DNA of 64,000 nt, taken from positions 248,001-312,000 of the forward strand of contig JAJFIQ010000006.1 of the NCBI GenBank assembly GCA_021774785.1, in the 5' to 3' direction. Positions 15,189 through 23,921 of the stretch are shown piece by piece. Every line of letters begins with the position of its first letter. Position 1 is the stretch's first letter. A program made the position numbers and the translations under genes. This DNA comes from Emcibacter sp. GTDB lineage: Bacteria > Pseudomonadota > Alphaproteobacteria > Sphingomonadales > Emcibacteraceae. The notes below the pieces were generated by a model. It saw only the letters and a list, made by a program, of their open reading frames with translations, did no database searches and had not been told where the DNA came from.

Positions 15189-17096
15189 ATGCTAAAGAAA
15201 TTATCCATAAAGGGTCGGTTACTACTTCTCATATTTGTTCCTATGATGGGTGCTCTCATCATGGGTTTTATCTATATTCACAAAATTTATAATGAATATT
15301 CAGATGCCACTTCTCTGGAAAAATATATTTCTTATTTGCCAGCTATTAGCAATGTTATCCATTCTCTGCAAAAAGAGAGGGGTGCCTCTGTCGGTTATCT
15401 TAAATCCAGAAATAAAAATAAGTTTGAAGAAATTTTTGATGCAGAAATATCAAATACTAATGAACATCTCTTAGTGATACAGAAAATCCGTCAGACAATA
15501 AAAATGAATGAGTTATCCCCAAAAACCATTACAATCATAACAGAATCCCCCTCTAATATTGATAAACTAGTGAGCATAAGAAGGGAAATACATGCTGGAA
15601 CAACTGATATTGATATAGTTACAGAATTTTATTCCACTCTCATAATGAACTATATTACCATAATTGAGGAGCTTAACTGGTTCAATATTTCTCCTGAAAC
15701 CAATAATGCATTGATGGCTTATAAATATTTCATGCTATGGAAAGAAAGTGCTGGACAAGAAAGAGCTTTTGGCTCCGGTGGTTTCAACATATATGAAATC
15801 GATGAAATCTTGCATCACCATTATCTACTCATTTTGTCCAAAATAAAAATGTTTAAGGGTCTTTTTATGGAAAAAAGCACCCCAAAGGAACAATCTTTTA
15901 TTTATGACATTCTTAACAGCCCAAATAGTATAAAAATAGTAGAAATGGAAGAATTTATCATTCACAACAAAATTCAAAAAGTTCGATTAATATTATCGGG
16001 TTTGCAATGGTATAACCTGTTATCTGAAAAAATTAATTTGATGAATGAATCTGAACATAAATTAATTGCCCAACTACTCCAGCAAACAAAACAAGTCGAA
16101 TCTAGCAAAAAATCATTGCTCATAGCCTCTGCCGCATTGACAGCAATACTGTTCTTAACGGCAATATTGTTCTCCATCAGAATTGCCATCAGCATTTCCC
16201 GCCCCATACATAATATAGGGGAGGTCATGAACAGTTTGATAACAGGGCGGGCAATGTTATCAACCGCACAAGATATTCCCCATATTAACGAGAAAAATGA
16301 AATTGGCCGCCTCAGTCGACAATTCAGTGATATGTTGCATACAATTCATAATCAAAATAAAAATCTAAAGATAGAACGGGACAATGCTCAAGCCGCAAAT
16401 CTTGCAAAAAGTGATTTTCTGGCAAATATGAGCCATGAACTTCGCACACCTCTAAATGCCATCATCGGATTTTCAGAACTCTTATCCTTAAATAAAAAAC
16501 AAACAATCGAAGAAAATATAAATTATCTAGATTACATCCTTAGTTCTGGAGAAGAGCTTCTACTACTTGTAGATAATCTTCTCAATATTTCCAGTGTTTC
16601 ATCCGGTAATTTAAAATTAAGTGAAGAAACATTCTCATTAAAAACACTCATTAATAATTGCTATGCTGTGTTTAATGAAAAAGCTGAGCTAGCCAAAATT
16701 TCTTTGAGTAGCAACACGACAGATACCGACCTGACACTCCGTACGGATCGTAATAGAATGGAACAAGTTCTTCATCTTCTGCTTTCAAACGCTATAAAAT
16801 TCTCATCAGAGAATGATAAAGTTTCCATTGATGCCCATATCACAACAAAAGGTGATTTGAGCATTGCGGTAAAAGATACGGGCATTGGCATGGATGATGC
16901 CCAACAAGAAAATGCCTTTCTAATATTTGGGCAAAATGAATATGGATATTCCAGAAGCTATTCTGGAATAGGCCTAGGTCTGCCTCTGGCGCGTGACATA
17001 GTCGAGAAACTCGGAGGAACTCTTACGCTTGAAAGCACCCCTGCAATAGGCACAATAGTTTTTATCATTTTACCTAAGAAATGCCTCGTCCTATAA
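15189..17096 (+). CDS. Orphan histidine kinase with nitrate/nitrite-sensing (NIT) domain
   Basis: A 635-aa membrane sensor kinase. Domain order: transmembrane helix at about 12-30; periplasmic NIT domain at about 45-290 with the LQKERGASVGYL signature; second helix at about 305-328; HAMP; HisKA with His416 in NMSHELRTPLNAIIGF; HATPase with LLSNAIKF (N box), DTGIGM (G1) and GIGLGLPLARDI (G2). NIT domains are associated with nitrate and nitrite sensing. It begins 71 bases after the FNT channel gene, so the two may be functionally linked. No response regulator gene is adjacent. Codon use is visibly more A/T-rich than in neighbouring genes, a possible sign of transfer. Confidence 0.88.
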   Translation: MLKKLSIKGRLLLLIFVPMMGALIMGFIYIHKIYNEYSDATSLEKYISYLPAISNVIHSLQKERGASVGYLKSRNKNKFEEIFDAEISNTNEHLLVIQKIRQTIKMNELSPKTITIITESPSNIDKLVSIRREIHAGTTDIDIVTEFYSTLIMNYITIIEELNWFNISPETNNALMAYKYFMLWKESAGQERAFGSGGFNIYEIDEILHHHYLLILSKIKMFKGLFMEKSTPKEQSFIYDILNSPNSIKIVEMEEFIIHNKIQKVRLILSGLQWYNLLSEKINLMNESEHKLIAQLLQQTKQVESSKKSLLIASAALTAILFLTAILFSIRIAISISRPIHNIGEVMNSLITGRAMLSTAQDIPHINEKNEIGRLSRQFSDMLHTIHNQNKNLKIERDNAQAANLAKSDFLANMSHELRTPLNAIIGFSELLSLNKKQTIEENINYLDYILSSGEELLLLVDNLLNISSVSSGNLKLSEETFSLKTLINNCYAVFNEKAELAKISLSSNTTDTDLTLRTDRNRMEQVLHLLLSNAIKFSSENDKVSIDAHITTKGDLSIAVKDTGIGMDDAQQENAFLIFGQNEYGYSRSYSGIGLGLPLARDIVEKLGGTLTLESTPAIGTIVFIILPKKCLVL

Positions 17097-17123
17097 TGCA
17101 TACGCGTTACCAGATTAGCATTA

Positions 17124-17948
17124 TCAAGCTTCTTTTATCAAATGAACATCCTGTTGCGGATAAGGGAAGCTGATGCCTTTTTCATCAAATTTATGTTTGA
17201 TATTTTTGGTCAAAGCAGCTTTCAAAGGCCAGTAATTCCCGCTTTCTGTCCAGACACGAACCACTATATTAACGGAACTATCCGCCAGTTCACTTACAAA
17301 AATGGCCGCTTCGGGCGTTTTCATGGTCCGCTCGTCCGCCGCTATCACATTTCCAATTTCGGTGATGGCATCATCAATATTATCATCATATCCGATGCCG
17401 ATCACCATATCGACCCGGCGGGTAGCATGGGCAGAAAAATTCTGAATTGATGCCCCCCATATCTGGCTATTGGGAACGATAATCTGAATGTTATCGCCAG
17501 TGGCCATTTCAGTGACAAACAGGCCCAAATCCTTCACAGATCCTGAATGTCCGGCAGCATTGATAAAATCGCCTATCTTAAAGGGACGGAAAATCAGCAA
17601 CATCACACCCGCCGCCACATTGCTGAGGGTACCCTGCAATGCCAAACCGATTGCCAGAGATGCCGCACCAAGTATAGTGATCAGGCTCGCCGTCTCAACC
17701 CCAAATTTTCCAAGAACGGCAATGATGGTAAATATGATAATAATATAGCGGACGGCACTGGAAAGAAATGATGTCAACGTGACATCAATCTTCTTACTTT
17801 TGCTAAGCATTCTAGTAATAAAACGTTTTGCCCAACCGGCAACCGTCCAACCAATGATCAGGATAAGTATGGCACCAAGGATATTTAACCCGTGTGTCAT
17901 GGCAAAACCAATGGCCAAATCTGTATATTCTTGTGCTGTATCTTCCAT
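17124..17948 (-). CDS. mscS: Small-conductance mechanosensitive channel (MscS family)
   Basis: A 274-aa protein with three N-terminal transmembrane helices. The pore-lining helix carries the small-residue pattern GAASLAIGLALQGTLSNVAAGVMLL, followed by FRPFKIGDFI at the start of the cytoplasmic beta domain. Length and pattern match E. coli MscS (286 aa), which opens on membrane tension during hypo-osmotic shock. The AAAGGGG sequence before the ATG is a good ribosome binding site. It converges with the NIT-kinase gene across 27 bases. Confidence 0.93.
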   Translation of the reverse strand: MEDTAQEYTDLAIGFAMTHGLNILGAILILIIGWTVAGWAKRFITRMLSKSKKIDVTLTSFLSSAVRYIIIIFTIIAVLGKFGVETASLITILGAASLAIGLALQGTLSNVAAGVMLLIFRPFKIGDFINAAGHSGSVKDLGLFVTEMATGDNIQIIVPNSQIWGASIQNFSAHATRRVDMVIGIGYDDNIDDAITEIGNVIAADERTMKTPEAAIFVSELADSSVNIVVRVWTESGNYWPLKAALTKNIKHKFDEKGISFPYPQQDVHLIKEA

Positions 17949-18025
17949 GGCAAACCCCTTTAGATTTTTAATATTCCGATCGTTAACTATATGCTGAGAC
18001 CGTGGGGCTGTCCATTATAACATTA

Positions 18026-18055
18026 CGGCGGCACCCTGAATTCAGGATGCCGCCG
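18026..18055 (-). terminator. Terminator-like inverted repeat after the P460 gene
   Basis: Near-perfect inverted repeat: CGGCGGCA, one mismatch, then CCTGAA meeting TTCAGG, then TGCCGCCG, with 14 of 15 positions pairing. It lies 33 bases downstream of the cytochrome P460-like stop on the minus strand. The following minus-strand sequence is only mildly T-rich, so strength is uncertain. Confidence 0.6.
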
Positions 18056-18088
18056 CTTTAAATATAACTGATGTAAGTTAGAAAAGTC

Positions 18089-18970
18089 TTATTTTCTATC
18101 TTCTTCCGGCAGGAAGAACATATAGTCCTGATCTTCCGCAGCATTATGACAATCGGAACAGAAGTTTACATTCTGCGCCCCTTTGCCTTGTGATGTGCCG
18201 ACAACCATACCATTTGGCATAATTAGTGTGTATGCCCAATCGCCGTTTTCTTTATTGTAACCAGCTTTCATTTTTTCCATGAGGAACAAAGGTCCTGGGT
18301 TCACTTTACCAGATGGGCTCACCATGAAACTGTCTTTGGCGAGAATAGTGCCGACTGACATTGTTCCGGCCTCTTCATATTTACCGTAGCTTTTCCGGTT
18401 TGAATAATTGTTAACTTCACGGCTTCCATGGGTATCAGAAACATAGGGTGTTTTGTTAAAACGTGACCATTTAGAATATTCCTTCGCTGCCGGAATACCG
18501 GATTTTGCATAACCTGCAAAAAGTGACTTGGAAAGTTTTTTATAAATTTTTGCCGCTTCCTTACCGCTAATATCAGCGGCTTCTGCCGGGCTGCAGGGGT
18601 TACCACAAGGATTGCCGCCGCATGGATTACCACCACATGGGTTTGCACCGCACGGGTTCATAGCACATGGGTTTGCACCGCACGGGTTCATAGCACATGG
18701 ATTCGCACCGCAAGGATTGTGTTTGGCGCAAGGATTAGCCATGCCACAGGGGTTATGTTTGGCGCAAGGGTTAGCCATGCCACAAGGGTTATGCTTGGCA
18801 CAAGGATTAGCTTTTGCACAGGGGTTATGCTTAGCGCAAGGATTAGCCTTGGCACAGGGGTTCATAGCATCGCTACTGGCAGCAAAACTAGTGGCCGCTG
18901 ATATTGTCATCGACAATGTAAATAGCAGGGCAACAGTTGCCTGTATTATGTTTGTAGTCGTCTTCGTCAT
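18089..18970 (-). CDS. Cytochrome P460-like c-type haem protein with Asn-Pro-Cys repeats
   Basis: A 293-aa exported protein from the ATG at 18970, with GAGAAGG as ribosome binding site. Parts: signal peptide at about 1-30 (cut near SFA/AS); a low-complexity segment at 37-126 with 17 Asn-Pro-Cys units (NPCAKH, NPCGMA, NPCGA types); then a cytochrome P460-like domain at about 135-293 with one CxxCH haem-attachment motif (CSDCH at 271-275) followed by a DYMFF tail typical of that family. P460 cytochromes act on hydroxylamine or nitric oxide, or bind NO in the cyt c'-beta relatives. The Cys-rich segment could bind metal. Nitrogen-oxide metabolism would fit the nearby FNT channel and NIT kinase. 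Function is otherwise unknown. Confidence 0.75.
   Translation of the reverse strand: MTKTTTNIIQATVALLFTLSMTISAATSFAASSDAMNPCAKANPCAKHNPCAKANPCAKHNPCGMANPCAKHNPCGMANPCAKHNPCGANPCAMNPCGANPCAMNPCGANPCGGNPCGGNPCGNPCSPAEAADISGKEAAKIYKKLSKSLFAGYAKSGIPAAKEYSKWSRFNKTPYVSDTHGSREVNNYSNRKSYGKYEEAGTMSVGTILAKDSFMVSPSGKVNPGPLFLMEKMKAGYNKENGDWAYTLIMPNGMVVGTSQGKGAQNVNFCSDCHNAAEDQDYMFFLPEEDRK
18593..18862 (-). repeat. Tandem repeat encoding 17 Asn-Pro-Cys units
   Basis: In-frame DNA repeat inside the P460-like gene. The first part has a period of about 36 bases (KANPCAKHNPCA and GMANPCAKHNPC units). Towards the C-terminal side it shortens to GANPCAMNPC and GGNPC units. Such arrays change length by slippage, so copy number may differ between strains. 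Confidence 0.85.
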
Positions 18971-19160
18971 TGATTTAACCTTCTCGTATTTGCCCACATT
19001 ATGGCCATTATATAAGTAATCTTTTTATTAATTCAGGCAAACTTTAGCTGCCCCCAAATAAAATACAATTATTTCCTCTTCACATGTACGTGATCAAAAT
19101 GTTACCTCAAGGCTACTCTGTGCCTAGAAAATTGACATGACTTTCAATCATGAAGGCGGT

Positions 19161-20306
19161 TTATACGCTTTTACAAATCCAGCCGCCGCCCAAAATCTGA
19201 TCTGCCATATAGAATACAGCCGCCTGACCAGGTGAGATTCCCATCTCCGGCACAGCCAGCCTAATATGCGCCATGCCCTTGTCCAGCATAGGAAACAGGG
19301 TTGCCGCCACGGGTGGCCTTGTGGATCGTACCTTGACTTCTATTTCAAGCCCGGCTTCGGGAATATGCTTGCTCCCCAACCAGTTTACTTCTGTTATAGT
19401 AATATCCGAAACCCCTAACGCTTCTTTCGGGCCAACGATAACCTGCTTCAATTCCGGCAGCAGCCTGATCACATAAAGCGGGTCACGGCCCCCAATGCCC
19501 AGCCCCTTGCGCTGTCCAATGGTGAAATGGATGATGCCCTTATGATGGCCAAGCACTTCGCCGTCCATATGAACAATTTCACCCGGTTCAGAAGCACCGG
19601 GTCTCAGGCGTTCAATGACACTGGCATAATTTCCGTTAGGCACAAAACAGATGTCCTGACTATCCGGTTTATCCGCAACCTGAAGACCGTATTTTTCGGC
19701 TAATTTCCGCACATCATCTTTTTCCATGCCACCCAGCGGAAAACGCAGATAATCAAGCTGTTCCTGAGTGGTGGCAAACAAGAAGTAACTTTGGTCACGA
19801 TTATCATCAACCGCGCGATACATTTCTGTATGATGGTCAAATATTTTCTGCTGCACATAATGACCGGTCGCCATAACATCAGCATCCAGGTCACGGGCGG
19901 TTTCCAGCAAGTCCTTGAATTTAACTTCCTGATTACAGCGCACGCAGGGAATGGGCGTTTCGCCCCGGATATAGCTGTCGGCGAAATTTTCCATGACGGA
20001 ATCCTGAAACCGGGTTTCATAATCCAGAACATAATGAGGAATACCGATCGCTTCTGACACACGTCTCGCATCATGAATATCCTGTCCCGCACAACAGGCC
20101 CCTTTTTTCTGAACTGCTATGCCGTGATCATAAAGCTGCAACGTGATACCGACCACATCGTAACCTTCATCTTTCAGCATGGCCGCTACGACTGAGCTGT
20201 CCACACCACCGGACATAGCCACCACCACCCGCGTATCCGCAGGGGATTTTGCAATGCCCAGTGAATTAATTGTCATTTCATTATTAAGTGCAGTATTTTC
20301 GGTCAT
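19161..20306 (-). CDS. mnmA: tRNA-specific 2-thiouridylase
   Basis: Thiolates U34 of tRNA-Lys, -Glu and -Gln at position 2 using persulfide sulfur. The 381-aa protein has the PP-loop SGGVDSS at residues 32-38, the nucleophile Cys124 in [10 protein letters not shown] and the persulfide Cys220 in [10 protein letters not shown]. The tRNA-binding central domain and C-terminal beta barrel complete the normal length. The ATG at 20306 is kept as start, although conserved sequence begins only at about residue 24. It lies 61 bases downstream of flgL on the same strand and is unrelated to the flagellar genes functionally. Confidence 0.95.
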   Translation of the reverse strand: MTENTALNNEMTINSLGIAKSPADTRVVVAMSGGVDSSVVAAMLKDEGYDVVGITLQLYDHGIAVQKKGACCAGQDIHDARRVSEAIGIPHYVLDYETRFQDSVMENFADSYIRGETPIPCVRCNQEVKFKDLLETARDLDADVMATGHYVQQKIFDHHTEMYRAVDDNRDQSYFLFATTQEQLDYLRFPLGGMEKDDVRKLAEKYGLQVADKPDSQDICFVPNGNYASVIERLRPGASEPGEIVHMDGEVLGHHKGIIHFTIGQRKGLGIGGRDPLYVIRLLPELKQVIVGPKEALGVSDITITEVNWLGSKHIPEAGLEIEVKVRSTRPPVAATLFPMLDKGMAHIRLAVPEMGISPGQAAVFYMADQILGGGWICKSV

Positions 20307-20367
20307 GGGGCCAAATATAACATATATTGACCAACTTCAAGAGAAGATTAATTCTAAAGGTCTGACT

Positions 20368-21291
20368 CTAGAGGAACTCAAGAAGTGAAAGGTTGGTCAG
20401 TTCGCTGGTAATTTTGAACGATGCCTCCAGCGCCACCTGATCATTATTCAGACGGGTAATGGCTTCTGCCACATCAACATCTTCTATATCGGAGATAAAT
20501 ACCTGCAAGAAAACTTCCTGATTTTCATGTTCTTTAATAAAGCTATCCACACTATTCTGCCGCGTGCCATTTCGTGCCACCAACACCCGCAGGTTATCAA
20601 GGGCGGTGTCAAGATTTCCCATTTCACTCTGTAGAAAGGCCAGTTGTGTGGTATTCAACTGCCCTGACAATGGTCCGGATGGGCCGGCACTAAAGGTGGC
20701 AATATCCTTGAATATCTGAAAAACCTCCTGCCCCACTTCATCCGCCAAAAGACCATATTCCATGACCGTATTCTGCCCAATCTTAGCCAAAGGGCGAAGT
20801 TGATCATTCTGAAACATATCAGATACACTAGCCGCAGCAACAAGGTCAGATATTTGAGACCCAACAACGGGCTCTACATCTGAACGGCCACCGCTAAAAA
20901 CATGGACCCCGCCAATATTTGTATTGAGGGCGCTAACCATGGCCGTAAAAGATTCTTCCAACAGTTCATCCAAAGCGAATGTTTGGCCCTGAGCAATAGA
21001 TTCCAGTAAAGTATCCCGTACATTTTGCGTGTTTCTTACCATACTCTCAAGCTGGATATCATTCGTTCGCAGAAATCGGTCCACGTGATTTGTTGCCTGT
21101 ATATAGCCCTGTGTCTGGTTAAATACAGTTTTCGCACCCAGAAGCGTTGAAACTTCACTGGCAAGACCACTGTAATTTTCTTCTTTTTTACCGGTTGTGA
21201 TCTGCACCTGATCTTTGAACACCTTGGATTGGCCATTCATAAGGCTCGTAAGCATGACTTGCTGATTTCCGAAACTTGATACCCGTGTCAT
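20368..21291 (-). CDS. flgL: Flagellar hook-filament junction protein FlgL (HAP3)
   Basis: A 307-aa flagellin-fold protein whose N-terminus MTRVSSFGNQQVMLTSLMNGQ and C-terminus (TRLNNDQVALEASFKITSEL) form the coiled D0/D1 helices shared by flagellins and FlgL. The internal FSGGRSD motif is typical of FlgL and not of filament flagellin. It links FlgK to the filament. An AGGA site precedes the ATG. It follows flgK by 51 bases on the same strand, and no flagellin gene is in the window. Confidence 0.88.
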   Translation of the reverse strand: MTRVSSFGNQQVMLTSLMNGQSKVFKDQVQITTGKKEENYSGLASEVSTLLGAKTVFNQTQGYIQATNHVDRFLRTNDIQLESMVRNTQNVRDTLLESIAQGQTFALDELLEESFTAMVSALNTNIGGVHVFSGGRSDVEPVVGSQISDLVAAASVSDMFQNDQLRPLAKIGQNTVMEYGLLADEVGQEVFQIFKDIATFSAGPSGPLSGQLNTTQLAFLQSEMGNLDTALDNLRVLVARNGTRQNSVDSFIKEHENQEVFLQVFISDIEDVDVAEAITRLNNDQVALEASFKITSELTNLSLLEFL

Positions 21292-21342
21292 ATCACTATC
21301 CTATCTTTATTTTTAATCATTCTTTCGTCCAAAATCTGGCCA

Positions 21343-23454
21343 TTACACTATTTGTAAAATGGTATCAAACATTTCTTTTGCCGTATTCAGCAATCTGGCT
21401 GATGCGGAATAGGCATTTTGAAAAATAACCATGTTACCAAGCTCTTCATCCAGATTAACACCTGAAATATCGGATGATTTCCGGTTTAGCTCTTCACTCA
21501 GTGCCTGATTATCCACCATGTTATTTTCGGCCAGTGCGGCCCTTAATCCCAAGTTGGCCAAAAGATTTGCACTATATTGTGCTAACGTCACCGTTGCAGC
21601 TCCCAAGCCACCGGCTTTGGAAAATTTATGTGTAGCCGTTTCCAGATCCCTCAGAGCCAAGGCACCTGTCTGATCACCGACACTTAAAGCATTACCGCCA
21701 ACAAGTGCTGTCTGATCAAGCCGGGCCAGTGCCATCAGATTTGGGTCGGCATTAATCGCCTGACTTACTTTAAGATCAACGGCGGAATCCATACGAAACA
21801 CCTCACTGATACCGAAAAATGTGGAAATTGGCACATTTGATGCCCCGCGTGATGTACTATCCGATTTGACATGCAGACTTATGTCCTCCACCCCTGCTTT
21901 TGGTGTGGTAATCAATTCTCCGGTTGGTGAATAGGAGAATGTTGCAAATGTACTCAGTGGGCTGGCATTTAAACTAGTTAGAATATCATCAAAACTTGCC
22001 CCACCGATGGTCAGGCTGAATTCGCTCATCTTTACCCCATCGGCATCATTCAGTTCCAGTAACATGACACCACCCGCCGTAAAGCCGTGATTATCCGTAC
22101 CAACTATCCCGGTTTCAAAATGAGAAGGTGATTTAGCTTCCACCAGATTATTCATGCCAAAGAAATGTGAGAAGCCGCGTCCTGCCCGGCTGCTTTCATT
22201 TCCGGCCACCTGTGAAATAGATACGCCATTTCCACTAGTGGCCGTTGATGCCAAGGTCATCACACCATTGGTTAAGCTTAAAGCCCCCGTGACCCCCAGG
22301 CCTGCATTCACGGCGGTAATCACATCACCAAGGGTCGGACCTGTTACCGCAAAATCAATATTCACTTTTGAAACAAGGGCACCACTGGCATCAGTGACAG
22401 CAAATACCGCTTCCCCAGTGAAATTGTGATTATCGGTTGAAAGCAACCCAGAATTAATTCCGGTCAGTGTATTAGGGGCCGGAACAGCTGTATTCATGTT
22501 ATGAACCCGATTTAACTCATCGGCAAAACCGGATGCCAAACTTCCCAATTGTAATGAAATTTCCGGAAGGTCTTTATCTCTCAGGGTAAGAAGCCCCTTC
22601 AGTTCACCAGAAGTCAACTGCCCGTCAAGATGAATATTGCTTGGACGGATAGCGCCTGTCGCAGGGTCCATAAGATGAGCAGTGATTGGCGAAAATGGCG
22701 TTGATGACGTTACAACGCCCGGTGGCGAATATTGAAGAATACTACGGGTTACTCCCACAAGGGCTATGCCTGATGACGTGGAAATCTGAACACCATTATT
22801 TCCCGTGTCAATGACATTCAAATCAATGAGTTTGGATAGTTCGGTTATACTTTCCTCTCTCTTTCCAATCAATGCTCCCGGCTCCCCCCCGGTAAGCGTT
22901 TCTTTGGTGATGAGAGGGTTCAGGCTCTCTATGCGCGCCGTTAATGCATTTATCCGACCTACATTCTCTGCGATCTGATTACTGGCATCCATACGCATAT
23001 CCTGAATTTGACTACCCAACGCCCCTATTTCTTCACCAAACTGATTAATGGTCGATAATGTACTTTCCTTAAGAATAGTAGAAAGGGGGTTAAGTGCCAT
23101 TTCCGATAAGGCGTTGGATACCTGATCAATACGTCCAGAGAGTGAGTTATTCTCATCCGGCCGCCCCAATAGAGCCTGAATCCGGGCATGGAAAGTATTC
23201 TCTATTTCAAAGCGGGCAAAATCTGCGTTGGCATCCTGAACTGCTTTGACCAGAAATTTATCCACAACCCGCACAATTTCGGAAATTTTAACGCCCCCAA
23301 CAGACGTGCCATTGACGATAGCTTCCTGTTGAATAACCTCTCTGGCATAGCCGGGCGTATTGATATTGGCAATATTGCTGGATGTTGTACGCAGTGCGGC
23401 CTGATTGGTAAAAAGTCCGGTAAGAGAATTACTGATAATGGCATTAATAGACAT
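21343..23454 (-). CDS. flgK: Flagellar hook-associated protein FlgK (HAP1)
   Basis: A 703-aa export substrate forming the first hook-filament junction layer. The N-terminal flagellar rod motif is TTSSNIANINTPGYAREV, and the C-terminus has the flg_bbr_C helix ending SGVNLDEELGNMVIFQNAY. The length is longer than enterobacterial FlgK (about 547 aa). The extra sequence is in the central domain, with two related blocks around GTDNHGF/STDNHNF, suggesting duplicated variable domains. The AAGGAAG ribosome binding site is strong. A sigma-54 promoter candidate is at 23514-23529, and flgL is downstream in the same operon. Confidence 0.93.
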   Translation of the reverse strand: MSINAIISNSLTGLFTNQAALRTTSSNIANINTPGYAREVIQQEAIVNGTSVGGVKISEIVRVVDKFLVKAVQDANADFARFEIENTFHARIQALLGRPDENNSLSGRIDQVSNALSEMALNPLSTILKESTLSTINQFGEEIGALGSQIQDMRMDASNQIAENVGRINALTARIESLNPLITKETLTGGEPGALIGKREESITELSKLIDLNVIDTGNNGVQISTSSGIALVGVTRSILQYSPPGVVTSSTPFSPITAHLMDPATGAIRPSNIHLDGQLTSGELKGLLTLRDKDLPEISLQLGSLASGFADELNRVHNMNTAVPAPNTLTGINSGLLSTDNHNFTGEAVFAVTDASGALVSKVNIDFAVTGPTLGDVITAVNAGLGVTGALSLTNGVMTLASTATSGNGVSISQVAGNESSRAGRGFSHFFGMNNLVEAKSPSHFETGIVGTDNHGFTAGGVMLLELNDADGVKMSEFSLTIGGASFDDILTSLNASPLSTFATFSYSPTGELITTPKAGVEDISLHVKSDSTSRGASNVPISTFFGISEVFRMDSAVDLKVSQAINADPNLMALARLDQTALVGGNALSVGDQTGALALRDLETATHKFSKAGGLGAATVTLAQYSANLLANLGLRAALAENNMVDNQALSEELNRKSSDISGVNLDEELGNMVIFQNAYSASARLLNTAKEMFDTILQIV

Positions 23455-23513
23455 GCGCTTCCTTTCTGCTAATCTGGCAACAACTCTGGACGGCTTCTAT
23501 ACTCATCTGGATA

Positions 23514-23529
23514 GGCAACGCTTGCCCCA
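23514..23529 (-). promoter_or_regulatory. Possible sigma-54 promoter of flgK-flgL
   Basis: On the minus strand TGGGGCAAGCGTTGCC has the GG and GC dinucleotides separated by 10 bases, as required for -24/-12 promoters, with TTGC exact and the -24 element partial. The predicted start site would be about 50 bases before the flgK ATG. Class III flagellar genes are sigma-54/FlbD dependent in Caulobacter, which supports the reading. Confidence 0.45.
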
Positions 23530-23860
23530 AAGGGAAAATTTTCCCCATTCCGGCAAAAAAATATGTTTTCATTTTATCCAATTTTATCATTTTTGTATCC
23601 TTTTAAGGCATTGAAAAGATACATGAATATTTCAATTAGCCTTATAATGACAAAGGTCGCAGATCTATCCGCCCCTAAAGGTATGGTTAGTTAGATGCAA
23701 GGTTGGGGCCAACTATTTCATATCCTTATCAGGTCTATTCTGCCTATCAGCAATATTTACCCTAAAAAAACTGGAAATAATTACCTAAATTCTCACAAGC
23801 AGATTCTTTACCAAACAAAATACCTATATTTTACAACAACTTATGAAAACACCAGAAAAG
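23530..23860. other. Divergent flgK / fliK intergenic region
   Basis: AT-rich spacer between the two divergent flagellar operons. Apart from the sigma-54 promoter candidates at each end, no gene, repeat or hairpin was recognised. It probably holds enhancer sites for the FlbD activator, but no defined motif was seen. Confidence 0.4.
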
Positions 23861-23876
23861 TGGCCCGGTAATTGCT
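23861..23876 (+). promoter_or_regulatory. Sigma-54 promoter of fliK-flgD-flgE
   Basis: TGGCCCGGTAATTGCT carries GG and GC at the exact 10-base spacing and matches the TGGCNC-N5-TTGC consensus closely. The start site is predicted near 23887, leaving a leader of about 35 bases to the fliK ATG at 23922. Confidence 0.7.
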
Positions 23877-23921
23877 TAGATATTCACTAGATTATTGCGT
23901 TTATTAAAAATATGGAAAATT

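Noticed and set aside
18593-18862. CRISPR-like regular repeats
   Set aside because: The period is in frame with a protein repeat, there are no unique spacers and no cas genes; it is a coding tandem repeat.
18612-19019. Long plus-strand open frame with PHGFAPHG repeats opposite the P460-like gene
   Set aside because: It is the antisense reading of the Asn-Pro-Cys repeat DNA, with no ribosome binding site or family; the minus-strand gene has a signal peptide and a haem motif.
19090-19110. FNR-like site TTGATCACG upstream of the P460-like gene
   Set aside because: Only one half-site matches; the second half has three mismatches.
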